Part shown: piece after piece, positions 9,342-17,055 of the stretch | Layout: each line of letters begins with the position of its first letter | Position numbering within the stretch: the first letter of the stretch is position 1 | DNA from: Actinoplanes sp. SE50/110 | GTDB lineage: Bacteria > Actinomycetota > Actinomycetes > Mycobacteriales > Micromonosporaceae | Assembly (NCBI RefSeq): GCF_900119315.1 | Contig: NZ_LT827010.1 | Span: 3,939,001-4,003,000 of the forward strand | Direction of reading: 5' to 3' | Length of the DNA stretch: 64,000 bases | Program-made: the position numbers and the translations under genes | The notes under the pieces: model-generated | The model's database searches: none | Told to the model about the DNA's origin: nothing | The model's input: the letters and a program-made list of their open reading frames with translations, nothing else

Positions 9342-9354
9342 CCGGTCAGCCGGC
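9333..9354. terminator. Perfect palindrome at the end of the STAS gene
   Basis: Eleven bases (GCCGGCTGACC) followed at once by their reverse complement form a 22-base palindrome that includes the STAS stop codon. As RNA it would fold as an eight-pair stem with a six-base loop. No T run follows, as is common for terminators in high-GC actinobacteria. Confidence 0.5.
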
Positions 9355-9662
9355 AGGCCGAGCACCCCGCCTCGGCAGCGAGCCGCGCCCGCTTCCTACG
9401 ATGACGCCCGCTCGGCGCACCGGCAGGCAGGAGCCGCGCAGGCCTTGCGCCGGAACGCGACGATCATGACCGCCGGTTTCCCGAGCTGAGGGGAACCGGT
9501 TGCCGCCCGGACTGGACTTCGGGCGTTTCCCGCCAAAGGCGCAGGGTATGCCGCCATCCCTGGACCGGGAACGGCAAGTGCGGCTCCGCACCGGATCCCT
9601 GGCGGACAGCACGCGTTCACCGTCCGGGTGGCGAGTGGCAGACAGTCGGACAAGGGGATCGC
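9355..9662. other. Intergenic stretch, no gene seen
   Basis: About 308 bases between the STAS gene and the flavoprotein gene. Short open frames here have no recognisable protein and no convincing ribosome binding site. The end of the stretch (about 9630-9662) carries an AAGGGGATC ribosome binding site for the flavoprotein. I see no other structure. Confidence 0.5.
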
Positions 9663-10625
9663 ATGCGCAGTGACTACGACGTCATCGTGATCGGCGGCGG
9701 CGCTGCCGGGCTCAGCGGTGCCCTGACGTTGGCCCGGGCACGACGGTCGGTCGTGGTCGTCGATGCCGGGGCGCCACGCAACGCGGCCGCCCACCGTGTG
9801 CATGGCCTGTTGGGGTTGGACGGCATCGCGCCGGCCGAGTTGCTCGACCGCGGCCGCAAGGAGGTCCGGGCGTACGGTGGCGAGGTCGTCCGCGGCGAGG
9901 TCGACGCGGTCACCGCGGCCGCCGGAGGGTTCGACGTCCGGCTCACCGACGGCCGCCGGGCTGCGGCGCGTCGGGTCCTCGTCGCCACGGGACTCGTGGA
10001 TGAGCTGCCGGAGGTCGCGGGCCTGCGGGAGCGGTGGGGACGCGACGTCATCCACTGCCCGTACTGCCACGGCTGGGAGATCAGCGGGATGCCCGTCGGG
10101 GTGCTGGCGACCGAGGAGGTCTCGGCGGTCGAGGAGGCGCTGCTGTTTCGGCAGTGGAGCGACGACGTCGTGCTGTTCACCCACACCGGTCCGACACCCA
10201 CCGCGCAGGACGCGGAGCGGCTCAACGCCCGCGGGGTCCGGGTCCAGGCGGGGAAGGTGTCGGCGTTGGAGGTGGCCGACGACCGGCTCGCCGGGGTGCG
10301 GATGAGTGACGGCACCGTCGTCGACCGGGCCGTCCTGGTGGTGTCACCCCGCCTGGTCGTGGCGGCGCGGTTCCTGCGGCCGTTGGGCCTGGTGCCGTGC
10401 GAGGAGGAGTCCGGCACCGGCGAGTGCTTCCGGGTGGATGCCACCGGCCACAGCGCGGTCGCCGGCGTGTGGCTGGCGGGCAACGTCTCGGACACGGCTG
10501 CCCAGGTGGGGACCGCGGCGGCCGCGGGAGCGACGGCCGCCGCGCACATCAACACCGACCTCGTGGAAGAAGACACCGCACGCGCGGTCCACGCCGCGCG
10601 GCGTGAACCCGACCACCTGTCCTGA
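9663..10625 (+). CDS. NAD(P)/FAD-dependent oxidoreductase, thioredoxin-reductase-like
   Basis: The 320-residue protein begins with the FAD-binding motif VIVIGGGAAGLSGALTLARAR. It has a two-cysteine motif CPYC at residues 132-135, in the HCPYCHGWE context typical of the thioredoxin-reductase-like branch, and a C-terminal VWLAGNVSD block that closes the FAD site. It probably shuttles electrons from NADPH through FAD to a disulfide or small substrate. No thioredoxin gene is adjacent, so it may be one of the stand-alone, ferredoxin-dependent or small-molecule-oxidising relatives. ATG at 9663 is preceded by AAGGGGATCGC. Confidence 0.85.
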   Translation: MRSDYDVIVIGGGAAGLSGALTLARARRSVVVVDAGAPRNAAAHRVHGLLGLDGIAPAELLDRGRKEVRAYGGEVVRGEVDAVTAAAGGFDVRLTDGRRAAARRVLVATGLVDELPEVAGLRERWGRDVIHCPYCHGWEISGMPVGVLATEEVSAVEEALLFRQWSDDVVLFTHTGPTPTAQDAERLNARGVRVQAGKVSALEVADDRLAGVRMSDGTVVDRAVLVVSPRLVVAARFLRPLGLVPCEEESGTGECFRVDATGHSAVAGVWLAGNVSDTAAQVGTAAAAGATAAAHINTDLVEEDTARAVHAARREPDHLS

Positions 10626-10647
10626 CGCGGCAGACCGCGACACCTGG

Positions 10648-11112
10648 TCAACCTGCTGAGGTCGGCCGGCCGAGTACCGGCATGTCGTCCACGCGGGTGC
10701 CGGGTTGCCACGGCCAGCGGTGGTGGCGATCCGGCCAGACGATCTGCAGCGCCTCCACGACGGCACCCGTGGCCTCGTAGAACTGCGCGGCAACGGGCAG
10801 GTGGCGATCCGGCTCGGTCACCGCGACGAGCTCGACCTGGTGGCCCTCGAGAATGTCGCCGGCACGCTGACCTGCCGTGAGCACGCGCCGGCCGGCGATG
10901 ATCTCCTCGGCAACGGCCTGTAGGGCGGGCCGGGAGATGTCCGGCGGCAACCCGAACAGAATCAGCTCAGGATGCCCGTACCGGGTCAAGCCGACCGTGT
11001 ACCAGCACGTCTCCAGCGCTGTCGGCTGGGGGACGAACTGAAGGTACAGACCTGAACGCGCGATCGCCTTGCCGATCTCGGCGATTTCGTCTGCCCGTAG
11101 TTCAGCCGCCAT
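10648..11112 (-). CDS. DUF4262-like protein
   Basis: A 154-residue protein read from the ATG at 11112. The segment TCWYTVGLTRYGHPELILFGLPPD followed by an AVAEEIIAGRRV helix matches the DUF4262 pattern (T-x-GL, HPE). The function of the family is not known. The open frame continues upstream to 11184 but the added residues look non-coding. It converges on the flavoprotein gene with 22 bases between stops. Confidence 0.75.
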   Translation of the reverse strand: MAAELRADEIAEIGKAIARSGLYLQFVPQPTALETCWYTVGLTRYGHPELILFGLPPDISRPALQAVAEEIIAGRRVLTAGQRAGDILEGHQVELVAVTEPDRHLPVAAQFYEATGAVVEALQIVWPDRHHRWPWQPGTRVDDMPVLGRPTSAG

Positions 11113-11344
11113 GGTTCGCCTTCCGCCCGTTCTGTCCGGGCAGCCGACTGTGTGCCCTTCCGGACAGACACCCATACCCGGCAACGCCGGGCCTACACCC
11201 GGCCGTCGGATCGACCAGCCCGCCGCAGACCAGGACCGGCCCGGACGATGACGGTGAAGTGCCGCATCGCCCGGGCGCGGCCCAGTGGGTGAGGGTCTGA
11301 TCAGGAGCCACCTCAGGCGGGTTCAGCCCGGCCGGGCCCGTCGT

Positions 11345-11740
11345 TCAGGCGGGGATGCACCAGGAAGGGTGGGCGGCGTGCTTCTTGATACCGAGGTCGG
11401 CGCAGTCGATGCTGCTGCCCTCGGTGATCTTGACCCACTTCTTGGTGCCGGTCCGGTACTTGAAGACCGTCATGCCGTCGCCCTGCTGCTCGACGGTGGG
11501 CGCGGTGAACTCGGCCTTGGCAAGGGTGTTGTTCCAGCAGTTGATGCTGCTCTTCTTGATCTTCCAGCCGGCCGGCATCTTCGCGGCCGCCTGCAGAGCC
11601 GCGGCGGTGGCCGTGGAGCAGGCCTTCGCCGGTTTCGCGGTGGTCGCGGCAGCCGGTGCGGCGCTTGCCGCACCAGCGAATCCGACCAGGCTCACCATGG
11701 TGGCTCCAGCGACGGCGAGAATCGAAATCCGGGTGCGCAT
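11345..11740 (-). CDS. Small secreted protein of unknown function
   Basis: A 131-residue protein preceded by an AAGGAA ribosome binding site eight bases before the ATG at 11740. It opens with a clear Sec signal peptide: MRTRIS, a hydrophobic core, then GAASA-AP as a likely cleavage site near residue 28. The mature part is rich in lysine, alanine and threonine and has four cysteines (near residues 41, 70, 112 and 128), so two disulfides are possible. I recognise no family. The stop is followed by no obvious hairpin. Confidence 0.75.
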   Translation of the reverse strand: MRTRISILAVAGATMVSLVGFAGAASAAPAAATTAKPAKACSTATAAALQAAAKMPAGWKIKKSSINCWNNTLAKAEFTAPTVEQQGDGMTVFKYRTGTKKWVKITEGSSIDCADLGIKKHAAHPSWCIPA

Positions 11741-11982
11741 GCGAGTTCCTTCCGAGAACCAGAGAACGAGGGTGCTGGCACACGCGGTGGTTGTCCCGCA
11801 GGTGCTGCGGTGAACACACTCCTTGATCCAGTCGGGTTCTCTCAGGCCGGCCGGCGACTGTGGCACCAATACGGGAGAAGATCCACTTCCTGACTTCAGC
11901 TGGGGGCGCCGTCCCGCTTGGACCTGGTTCAACCCCACTGACTTGCCCGAGCGCCTCCCGGCGGGTGAGGTGTCAACCCCCG

Positions 11983-13359
11983 TCAAGTGCCGATGGCCTG
12001 CGGGAAGCTGAACACCCGGTCCGGGTCGACCTGATTCTTGATCTCCACGAGCCGGGGGTAGTTGACCCCGTAGTACGCGGTGCGCCAGTCCGGCAGGTCC
12101 GGGTCGATGAAATTCTGGTAGGCGCCGCCGGTGACGTACGGTGTCATCGCCTCGCGCAGGCCGGCGAGCCACCGCAGGCCGGCGCCGACCGTGGCCGGAT
12201 CGTCCCCGTCGGTCCAGGACGTGTCCATGCTGAGCAGGAACAGACCCTCGCGGTGCACGTACGCGGTATCGACCGGCGCGACGTCGTTGACGGCGCCGCC
12301 GTAGGCGAACAGTGCGACGCCGCCGCCGTCCGGGTTGGTGCTGGTCGGCCAGCGGTCCACGGCGGAAAGCAGCACCTCGATCGCGTCGGCGGGCAGCGGG
12401 TCCCGGACGAAGGACGTCTTCACCGCGAACGCCTCGGCCGACGTGTCGTGCAGCAGGTAGCTCTGCGCCTGCCAGAACGTCCGGTCGGCGATGTCCGCCC
12501 GGACCGGGCGGGCCACCGCCAGGACCGGGTCGAGCAGTTCGCGAAGCTCGCCCGCCGGGCCGAGGTGCAACCCGATCGCGGACACCACCGGGTCGGATCC
12601 GGCGGTCGCGGCGACACCCAGCCGGGCCGAGAACTCCCGCGGCGCACGCCGCTGCACCTCCTGCATGACCTCCAGCACCTTCTCAGCCGCGGCGCGTTCC
12701 CACAGCAGCAGGAAGGTGGAGACGTCGGAGACCTGGGCGGCCTGGAAGGTGGTCGACACGTTGATGCCGAAGTTCCCGCCGCCACCCCCGCGGCAGGCCC
12801 AGTACAGGTCGGCATTCTGGGTGGCGTCGCAGGTCAGCAGCCGACCGTCGGCGGTCAGCAGGGTGGTGCTCACCATCGTGTCGGCGGTGAGCCCGAACGC
12901 GCGCGAGGTCGCGGCTGTGCCGCCGCCGAGCGCGAGCCCGGTGACGCCCACCGATGCGCCGTTGCCGAGCGGGAAGGCGATGCCGTGCGGTTCGAGAGCG
13001 GCGTACACTCCGGCGGTACGTACGCCGCCCTGGATCGTCACGCGGCCGGTGGAGGCGTCCACCGTCACCTCGTCCAGCGCGCTGAGGTCGATGACGAGCC
13101 CGCTACCGGTCGAGTAACCGCCGTAGCTGTGGCCGCCGCCGCGGGCGACGACCGGCAGGGCGGTGTCGCGGGCCCAGGCCAGCACCAGCCGAAGATCGGC
13201 GACGTCGGCCGCGCGGACCACCGCGGCCGGCACGGTGGCCGCATGCCGGGTGTTGAACGGCGTGCTGGACTCCCGGAACCCGGACTGATCCGGACGCAGG
13301 ACCCGACCGCGGACGCCGGTTTCCAGGGCGCGCCAAGCGGCGGCGCTGACGGTGGGCAC
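11983..13359 (-). CDS. FAD-linked oxidase, berberine-bridge-enzyme-like
   Basis: Last gene of the central biosynthetic operon, 458 residues. The N-terminal FAD-binding fold has VVARGGGHSYGGYS with H77 as the expected site of covalent flavin attachment, and ACRGGGGGNFGI follows. The C-terminal part ends with a YYGVNYPRLVEIKNQVDPDRVFSFPQAI stretch (16-residue core YYGVNYPRLVEIKNQV), the BBE domain. The second attachment cysteine of bicovalent members (G-x-C-x-x-V-G) is absent; the sequence here is GNGASVG. Family members oxidise alcohols, amines or C-C positions of natural products. Here it may tailor the hydrazine-containing product. Its GTG start directly abuts the upstream TGA. Confidence 0.88.
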   Translation of the reverse strand: MPTVSAAAWRALETGVRGRVLRPDQSGFRESSTPFNTRHAATVPAAVVRAADVADLRLVLAWARDTALPVVARGGGHSYGGYSTGSGLVIDLSALDEVTVDASTGRVTIQGGVRTAGVYAALEPHGIAFPLGNGASVGVTGLALGGGTAATSRAFGLTADTMVSTTLLTADGRLLTCDATQNADLYWACRGGGGGNFGINVSTTFQAAQVSDVSTFLLLWERAAAEKVLEVMQEVQRRAPREFSARLGVAATAGSDPVVSAIGLHLGPAGELRELLDPVLAVARPVRADIADRTFWQAQSYLLHDTSAEAFAVKTSFVRDPLPADAIEVLLSAVDRWPTSTNPDGGGVALFAYGGAVNDVAPVDTAYVHREGLFLLSMDTSWTDGDDPATVGAGLRWLAGLREAMTPYVTGGAYQNFIDPDLPDWRTAYYGVNYPRLVEIKNQVDPDRVFSFPQAIGT

Positions 13360-13683
13360 TCACCCCACCTCTTCGAGGTACGAGACGCCGGTGGCGGCGT
13401 GGGGGCCGTACCGTTCCCAGTTCTCGCGCAGCCGCAGCGGGCCGTCGCCGGTGGCGATCGGCGTGTTCAGCGCGCGTCCGCAGATCACCTCGCCGCTGTT
13501 CAGCACCATGGTGTAGCCCAGGTGCAGCGTTCCGTCGCTCTGCCGGATGCCGGTGATCGAGCCGCGGCGCACCTCACCGCCGGAGAAGTCGGCCCAGACC
13601 ACGTCGCCCTGTTGGTGATAGGTGGCGACGGTGCCGTCGGCGTCGCCCGGCTTACGGAACCGCCGCCCGTCGTAGTCGATCAT
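13360..13683 (-). CDS. Small protein of the family often labelled N-acetylglutamate synthase
   Basis: 107 residues, beginning MIDYDGRRFRKP and containing ATYHQQGDVVWADFSGG, with a repeated beta-strand pattern and the ending GVSYLEEV. This pattern is a small beta-rich family in bacteria frequently given the name n-acetylglutamate synthase without evidence. It has no acetyltransferase motif that I can see. Its ATG overlaps the stop of the cupin gene (ATGA), and its stop abuts the oxidase start, so it is embedded in the biosynthetic operon. A role as a binding or accessory protein is inference. Confidence 0.7.
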   Translation of the reverse strand: MIDYDGRRFRKPGDADGTVATYHQQGDVVWADFSGGEVRRGSITGIRQSDGTLHLGYTMVLNSGEVICGRALNTPIATGDGPLRLRENWERYGPHAATGVSYLEEVG

Positions 13684-14096
13684 GACGGCTGGGCGGCACG
13701 GTCGAGGAAGGCGGCCGCCGTTGCGCCGTCCCACCAGATCGCGTAGTAGGAGAAGTCCTGGTCACTGTCGTTCTCCACATGGTGTTCCAGCCCGGGCCGC
13801 ATCGTCAGCAGGTCACCGGCCACGATGCTGTGCCGTTCACCGGACGCGGTGACCAGGACGCCGCGACCGGCCATCCCGATGAAGATCTCCCGTTCGGGAT
13901 GGGAGTGGGTGTCGGTCACGTCGCCCGGGCGCAGCACGCACCAGGCACCCTCGAACGGCGTGTCCACGCCGGGCCACGGCTGCAACAGCTTGAGGTCCAG
14001 CCCGTGCGCGCGGGCGAGGTCGTCGGGTTCCTGGCGGCGAACCTGCACGCCGCCGCTTTCCGCTCCGGTCACAGTTCTGCTCCGTTCGCTGGTCAT
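13680..14096 (-). CDS. Single-domain cupin, candidate N-N bond-forming subunit
   Basis: A 138-residue cupin starting in a four-base overlap with the radical SAM gene. It keeps a full metal site: H64, H66 and E70 in THSHPEREIF, and H105/H106 in RPGLEHHVEN. In the hydrazine synthase Spb40 a zinc-binding cupin domain fused to a MetRS-like domain rearranges an aminoacyl ester of N-hydroxylysine into an N-N bond. In this operon a MetRS-like enzyme, an N-hydroxylase and an amino-acid oxidase are present but the MetRS gene has no fused cupin, so this cupin is the natural candidate for the missing domain. It could instead be an unrelated tailoring enzyme. Confidence 0.8.
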   Translation of the reverse strand: MTSERSRTVTGAESGGVQVRRQEPDDLARAHGLDLKLLQPWPGVDTPFEGAWCVLRPGDVTDTHSHPEREIFIGMAGRGVLVTASGERHSIVAGDLLTMRPGLEHHVENDSDQDFSYYAIWWDGATAAAFLDRAAQPS

Positions 14097-15814
14097 CGTC
14101 GCCCGGCCTCGGGTGTCGGGAGGATTCCGGCCTCGCGGGCCTCGCGCATGATCGCCTCCCGGTCGCGCCAGTGCGACCAGAACGCTCCGGTGTACCCCAG
14201 CTGACTGAGGCTGGTCAGGAACGGGTTGTCGGCGTAGTTGTTGTCGATCTCGCTGGTGCCGCCGAGTGTCGGCAGCATGACCCGGTGGTGCTCGGCGGGG
14301 TCGACGAGATCCCAGAGCCGTTCGACAGTCCGTTCCCACTGCACGGACGGGTTGGTGACGTCCTCGGCCAGGCCCGGCGAGAGATAGCAGACCAGCCGGA
14401 AGTCGCCGTGTTCATCGAACATGAACTGGCGTTCGTACTCGGCCGGCCCGGAACAGGCGGCCAGCGGTTTGAGCACGATCGGTTCGGTCGCCGTGTTGGA
14501 CTGCAGCCCGGGCGCGGTGCGTACCCCGTCGCACTGCTGAGCGAGATCGACCCCGAGCGGAATGTACGGGAACAGCCGCAGCCCGAGTGAGAAGCCGGTG
14601 ACGGTGGCGTCCAGGGCCATGAAGGCATCGACGCACTCGCGCATCGTCTCCATCGTCTCGCCGGGCATCCCGAACAGCGCCTCGACCATGGTCTTCAGGC
14701 CGTTCTCGTGGCACAGGCGGACCAGCCGTTCGGTATCGGCGAACGTGTAGTACGTGCTGCCGCCGCCGGTGACCTTCCAGCCCTGCAGCAGGTCGGCGCG
14801 GATGTGGTCGGAGCCGACGTTCACGCCCTGGCAACCGGCCTCGGCGAGCAGCCCGGCGAACTCCTCGTCGAAGGGTGAGGGCTGGCAGTAGACCCACAAC
14901 CGCAGGTCGTTGAGCGGGTTGCCCGAGTCGGCCCGCTTGCGCCGCACGATCTCGCGCAGCACGCTCTTGGCATGGGCGATCGACAGGTTGAACTCGCTGT
15001 CGGTGGTGTGCAGGTCGAGCACGCCCTGCTCGGTGAGCGACTGCATCTCGTCGACGACGGCGGCGACGTCCCGCCGGCCGAACCGATTGCCCTTCGCATT
15101 CGGCTCGACGCAGTGCGCACACCGATAGGTGCAGCCGTTCTTGGTCAGGATGCTGCCCAGGCCGCCCCCGTGGTAGTGCTGCAGATTGTCCACCTTGTAC
15201 GGCTGGCCCGACCGGCGCCGGTAGGAACCGGACCGCTCGACCTGCCACACCCGGTCCTCGCCGTCGGCCGTCGGTGACACCGGTGCCGACAGGCCGTGCG
15301 GCAGGCGTAGCACCGGCGGCGGCACCCGGGTGACGCCCTCGGGCGTGTTGCGGATCAGGCCGGGCACGGTGGCGGGATCGCGGCCGGTGGCGACGGCGTC
15401 GGCCAGGTCGACCAGGATCTGCTCGCCGGGGCCCTTGACCCCGAAGTCGACGCCGAAGTACTCCACGAGGGCGAACGGCATCGTCGAGAAGCCGATGCCG
15501 CCGCAGACCAGGGGCGCGTCGGACAGCCGCATCACCTCGGTGATGATCTCCTTGTGCTCACCGACGAACGGGCGCTGCTCGAGGGCGTACACCGTGTCGG
15601 TGTTCCGCACCGACACCCCGACCAGCAGTGGGGTGCGTTCCGCGAAGTATTCCGCCAGGAACGACTTCCACTCGTCCCGGCGGAACGTCAGGTCGAGTAC
15701 GTCGACGTCGAACCCCGCCTGCTCCAGGGCGGTGGTCAGCACGTCCAGCCCGTACGGGGCAATCGGGGGGAACACCTTGTTGGGGTTCACCAGTGTGATC
15801 AGACCGCTGCTCAT
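14093..15814 (-). CDS. Cobalamin-binding radical SAM enzyme
   Basis: 573 residues. The N-terminal 150 look like the B12-binding fold of class B radical SAM enzymes (LITLVNPNKVFPPIAPYGLDV opening, then VCGGIGFSTMPFALVEYFGVDF and VKGPGEQIL). The 4Fe-4S cluster motif is C228-x3-C232-x2-C235 in NGCTYRCAHCVEPNAKG. LFGMPGETMETM follows in the barrel. The DxHxxG motif for base-off B12 is not seen. Class B enzymes methylate unactivated carbons or phosphorus or rearrange carbon skeletons. Here it probably methylates or rearranges an intermediate of the hydrazine pathway; the substrate is unknown. It is ten bases downstream of the flavoenzyme gene. Confidence 0.87.
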   Translation of the reverse strand: MSSGLITLVNPNKVFPPIAPYGLDVLTTALEQAGFDVDVLDLTFRRDEWKSFLAEYFAERTPLLVGVSVRNTDTVYALEQRPFVGEHKEIITEVMRLSDAPLVCGGIGFSTMPFALVEYFGVDFGVKGPGEQILVDLADAVATGRDPATVPGLIRNTPEGVTRVPPPVLRLPHGLSAPVSPTADGEDRVWQVERSGSYRRRSGQPYKVDNLQHYHGGGLGSILTKNGCTYRCAHCVEPNAKGNRFGRRDVAAVVDEMQSLTEQGVLDLHTTDSEFNLSIAHAKSVLREIVRRKRADSGNPLNDLRLWVYCQPSPFDEEFAGLLAEAGCQGVNVGSDHIRADLLQGWKVTGGGSTYYTFADTERLVRLCHENGLKTMVEALFGMPGETMETMRECVDAFMALDATVTGFSLGLRLFPYIPLGVDLAQQCDGVRTAPGLQSNTATEPIVLKPLAACSGPAEYERQFMFDEHGDFRLVCYLSPGLAEDVTNPSVQWERTVERLWDLVDPAEHHRVMLPTLGGTSEIDNNYADNPFLTSLSQLGYTGAFWSHWRDREAIMREAREAGILPTPEAGRR

Positions 15815-15824
15815 CGTCGCCTCC

Positions 15825-17033
15825 TCAGACGATGCCGAGGCAGATGCCGAACTCGGGCCTCGAGTCGAGCAGGTACGCCCCGGCGGACTGGAGGATGCGA
15901 TCCTGTGCGATCAGGTGCTGGCACATGGTGGTGGTGTCGCGCAGCCACCGGTCCATCGGTGAGCTGCGGTTGATCGACCAGGCCTGGAGCAGGTCGTACA
16001 GGCGATCGACGATGCGCCGGGAGGTGCGGAACGCGTGCACCCACGAGGTGGGGCAGGCGGCTCGTTCCCACCGGGTCAGGTCGTCGAGGGTGCCGCCGGC
16101 CGACAGGACCTCCCATTGCCGGGTCATGGCCGTGTAGACGCCGGCGCGGGCGGCGTTGTACTCGGCCTCGCACTCGGCCAGGGTGACCTGGACGCGGAAG
16201 CTGTCGGCCCAGGCGGTCCCGGTCATCCGGTCGGTCCGTCGCAGTGAGATCTCGCGGGCGTGGTCCAGCGCGGCGCGGGCCACCCCGAGGGGAACCCCGC
16301 ACATGGTCCGGGTGAACGAGTCGGGCTGGGCGAGGGGGCCGGGGGTGCCCTTGACGGTGTCGAAGGTGAGGGTGTGCTCCTCGGGGACGTAGACGTCGGT
16401 CATGGTGTAGTCGCTGCTGCCGCTGCCGCACAGTCCGGTGGTGTCCCAGTTGTCCAGGACCTGGACGTCGGATCGGGGGACCAGGAACTGCCGTGACTCG
16501 TGCGGGTTGCTGCCGTCGGGGCTGGCGTACGGTTCGCCGTCCTGGAAGACGAAGGCGCCCGACATCACCCAGTCGCTGTGGTTCACCCCGCTGCCGAACG
16601 ACCACCGGCCGGACAGCCGGTACCCGCCCGGTACCCGTTCGGCCCGGCCGGACGGCTGGAGCAGGCCGGCCACGACCATGTCGATGCTGGAGAACATCCC
16701 GCGCGCCACGCCCGGGTCCAGGAAGCGGCTGTAGATGCCGCTGTTCGCCCCGATCACCGCACACCAGGCGGCCGAGGCGTCACCGTACGCCAGGGCCTCG
16801 ATGATCTGAATCTGCTCCATGGAGGTGAGCCCGGGGCCTTCGCGCTCCGGGCCGAAACACATCCGGAAGACGCCGGTGCCGCGCAGCAGCTCGACGACGT
16901 CGGCGGGCAGTGTGCGGGCCTTTTCGATCTCGGCCGCCCGCTCGCGCAGTACGGGGGCCAGGGCTTTCGCGCGGTCGAGGATTTCGGCTGCCGTCCGGGG
17001 TGGTGAGATGACCGGCACCTGCGTCGTGGTCAT
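15825..17033 (-). CDS. Acyl-CoA-dehydrogenase-fold flavoenzyme, copy 1
   Basis: 402 residues with the three-part acyl-CoA dehydrogenase fold: helical N-terminus, central beta domain with YRLSGRWSFGSGVNHSDWV, and C-terminal helices of the HsaA/group D monooxygenase type. Relatives include flavin-dependent hydroxylases and the nitrososynthases KijD3 and DnmZ, which oxidise amines; another branch oxidises hydrazine intermediates in triacsin biosynthesis. A role in oxidising a hydrazine or amine is therefore plausible but inferred. No flavin reductase gene is in the window. The middle of the gene is almost identical in DNA to copy 2 just upstream; the ends differ. Confidence 0.85.
   Translation of the reverse strand: MTTTQVPVISPPRTAAEILDRAKALAPVLRERAAEIEKARTLPADVVELLRGTGVFRMCFGPEREGPGLTSMEQIQIIEALAYGDASAAWCAVIGANSGIYSRFLDPGVARGMFSSIDMVVAGLLQPSGRAERVPGGYRLSGRWSFGSGVNHSDWVMSGAFVFQDGEPYASPDGSNPHESRQFLVPRSDVQVLDNWDTTGLCGSGSSDYTMTDVYVPEEHTLTFDTVKGTPGPLAQPDSFTRTMCGVPLGVARAALDHAREISLRRTDRMTGTAWADSFRVQVTLAECEAEYNAARAGVYTAMTRQWEVLSAGGTLDDLTRWERAACPTSWVHAFRTSRRIVDRLYDLLQAWSINRSSPMDRWLRDTTTMCQHLIAQDRILQSAGAYLLDSRPEFGICLGIV
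15926..16637 (-). repeat. Segment of copy 1 nearly identical to 17160-17871
   Basis: The two flavoenzyme genes align with a constant offset of 1234 bases. Between 16081 and 16637 I count about seven mismatches in 557 bases, and 15926-16004 is also close to identical. Outside these patches the proteins differ clearly, for example at residues 45-130. Such a mosaic points to recent gene conversion between tandem copies or to selection for shared structure. Confidence 0.8.
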
Positions 17034-17055
17034 GGCGGTACTCCTAGGTCGGGTT

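Noticed and set aside
13360..13683. Assigning N-acetylglutamate synthase activity
   Set aside because: The label is common for this small family, but there is no acetyltransferase motif and the size is too small.
11860..13746. Open frame of 628 codons on the plus strand
   Set aside because: Antisense to the FAD-linked oxidase; protein is rich in R, G and A and has no recognisable domain.
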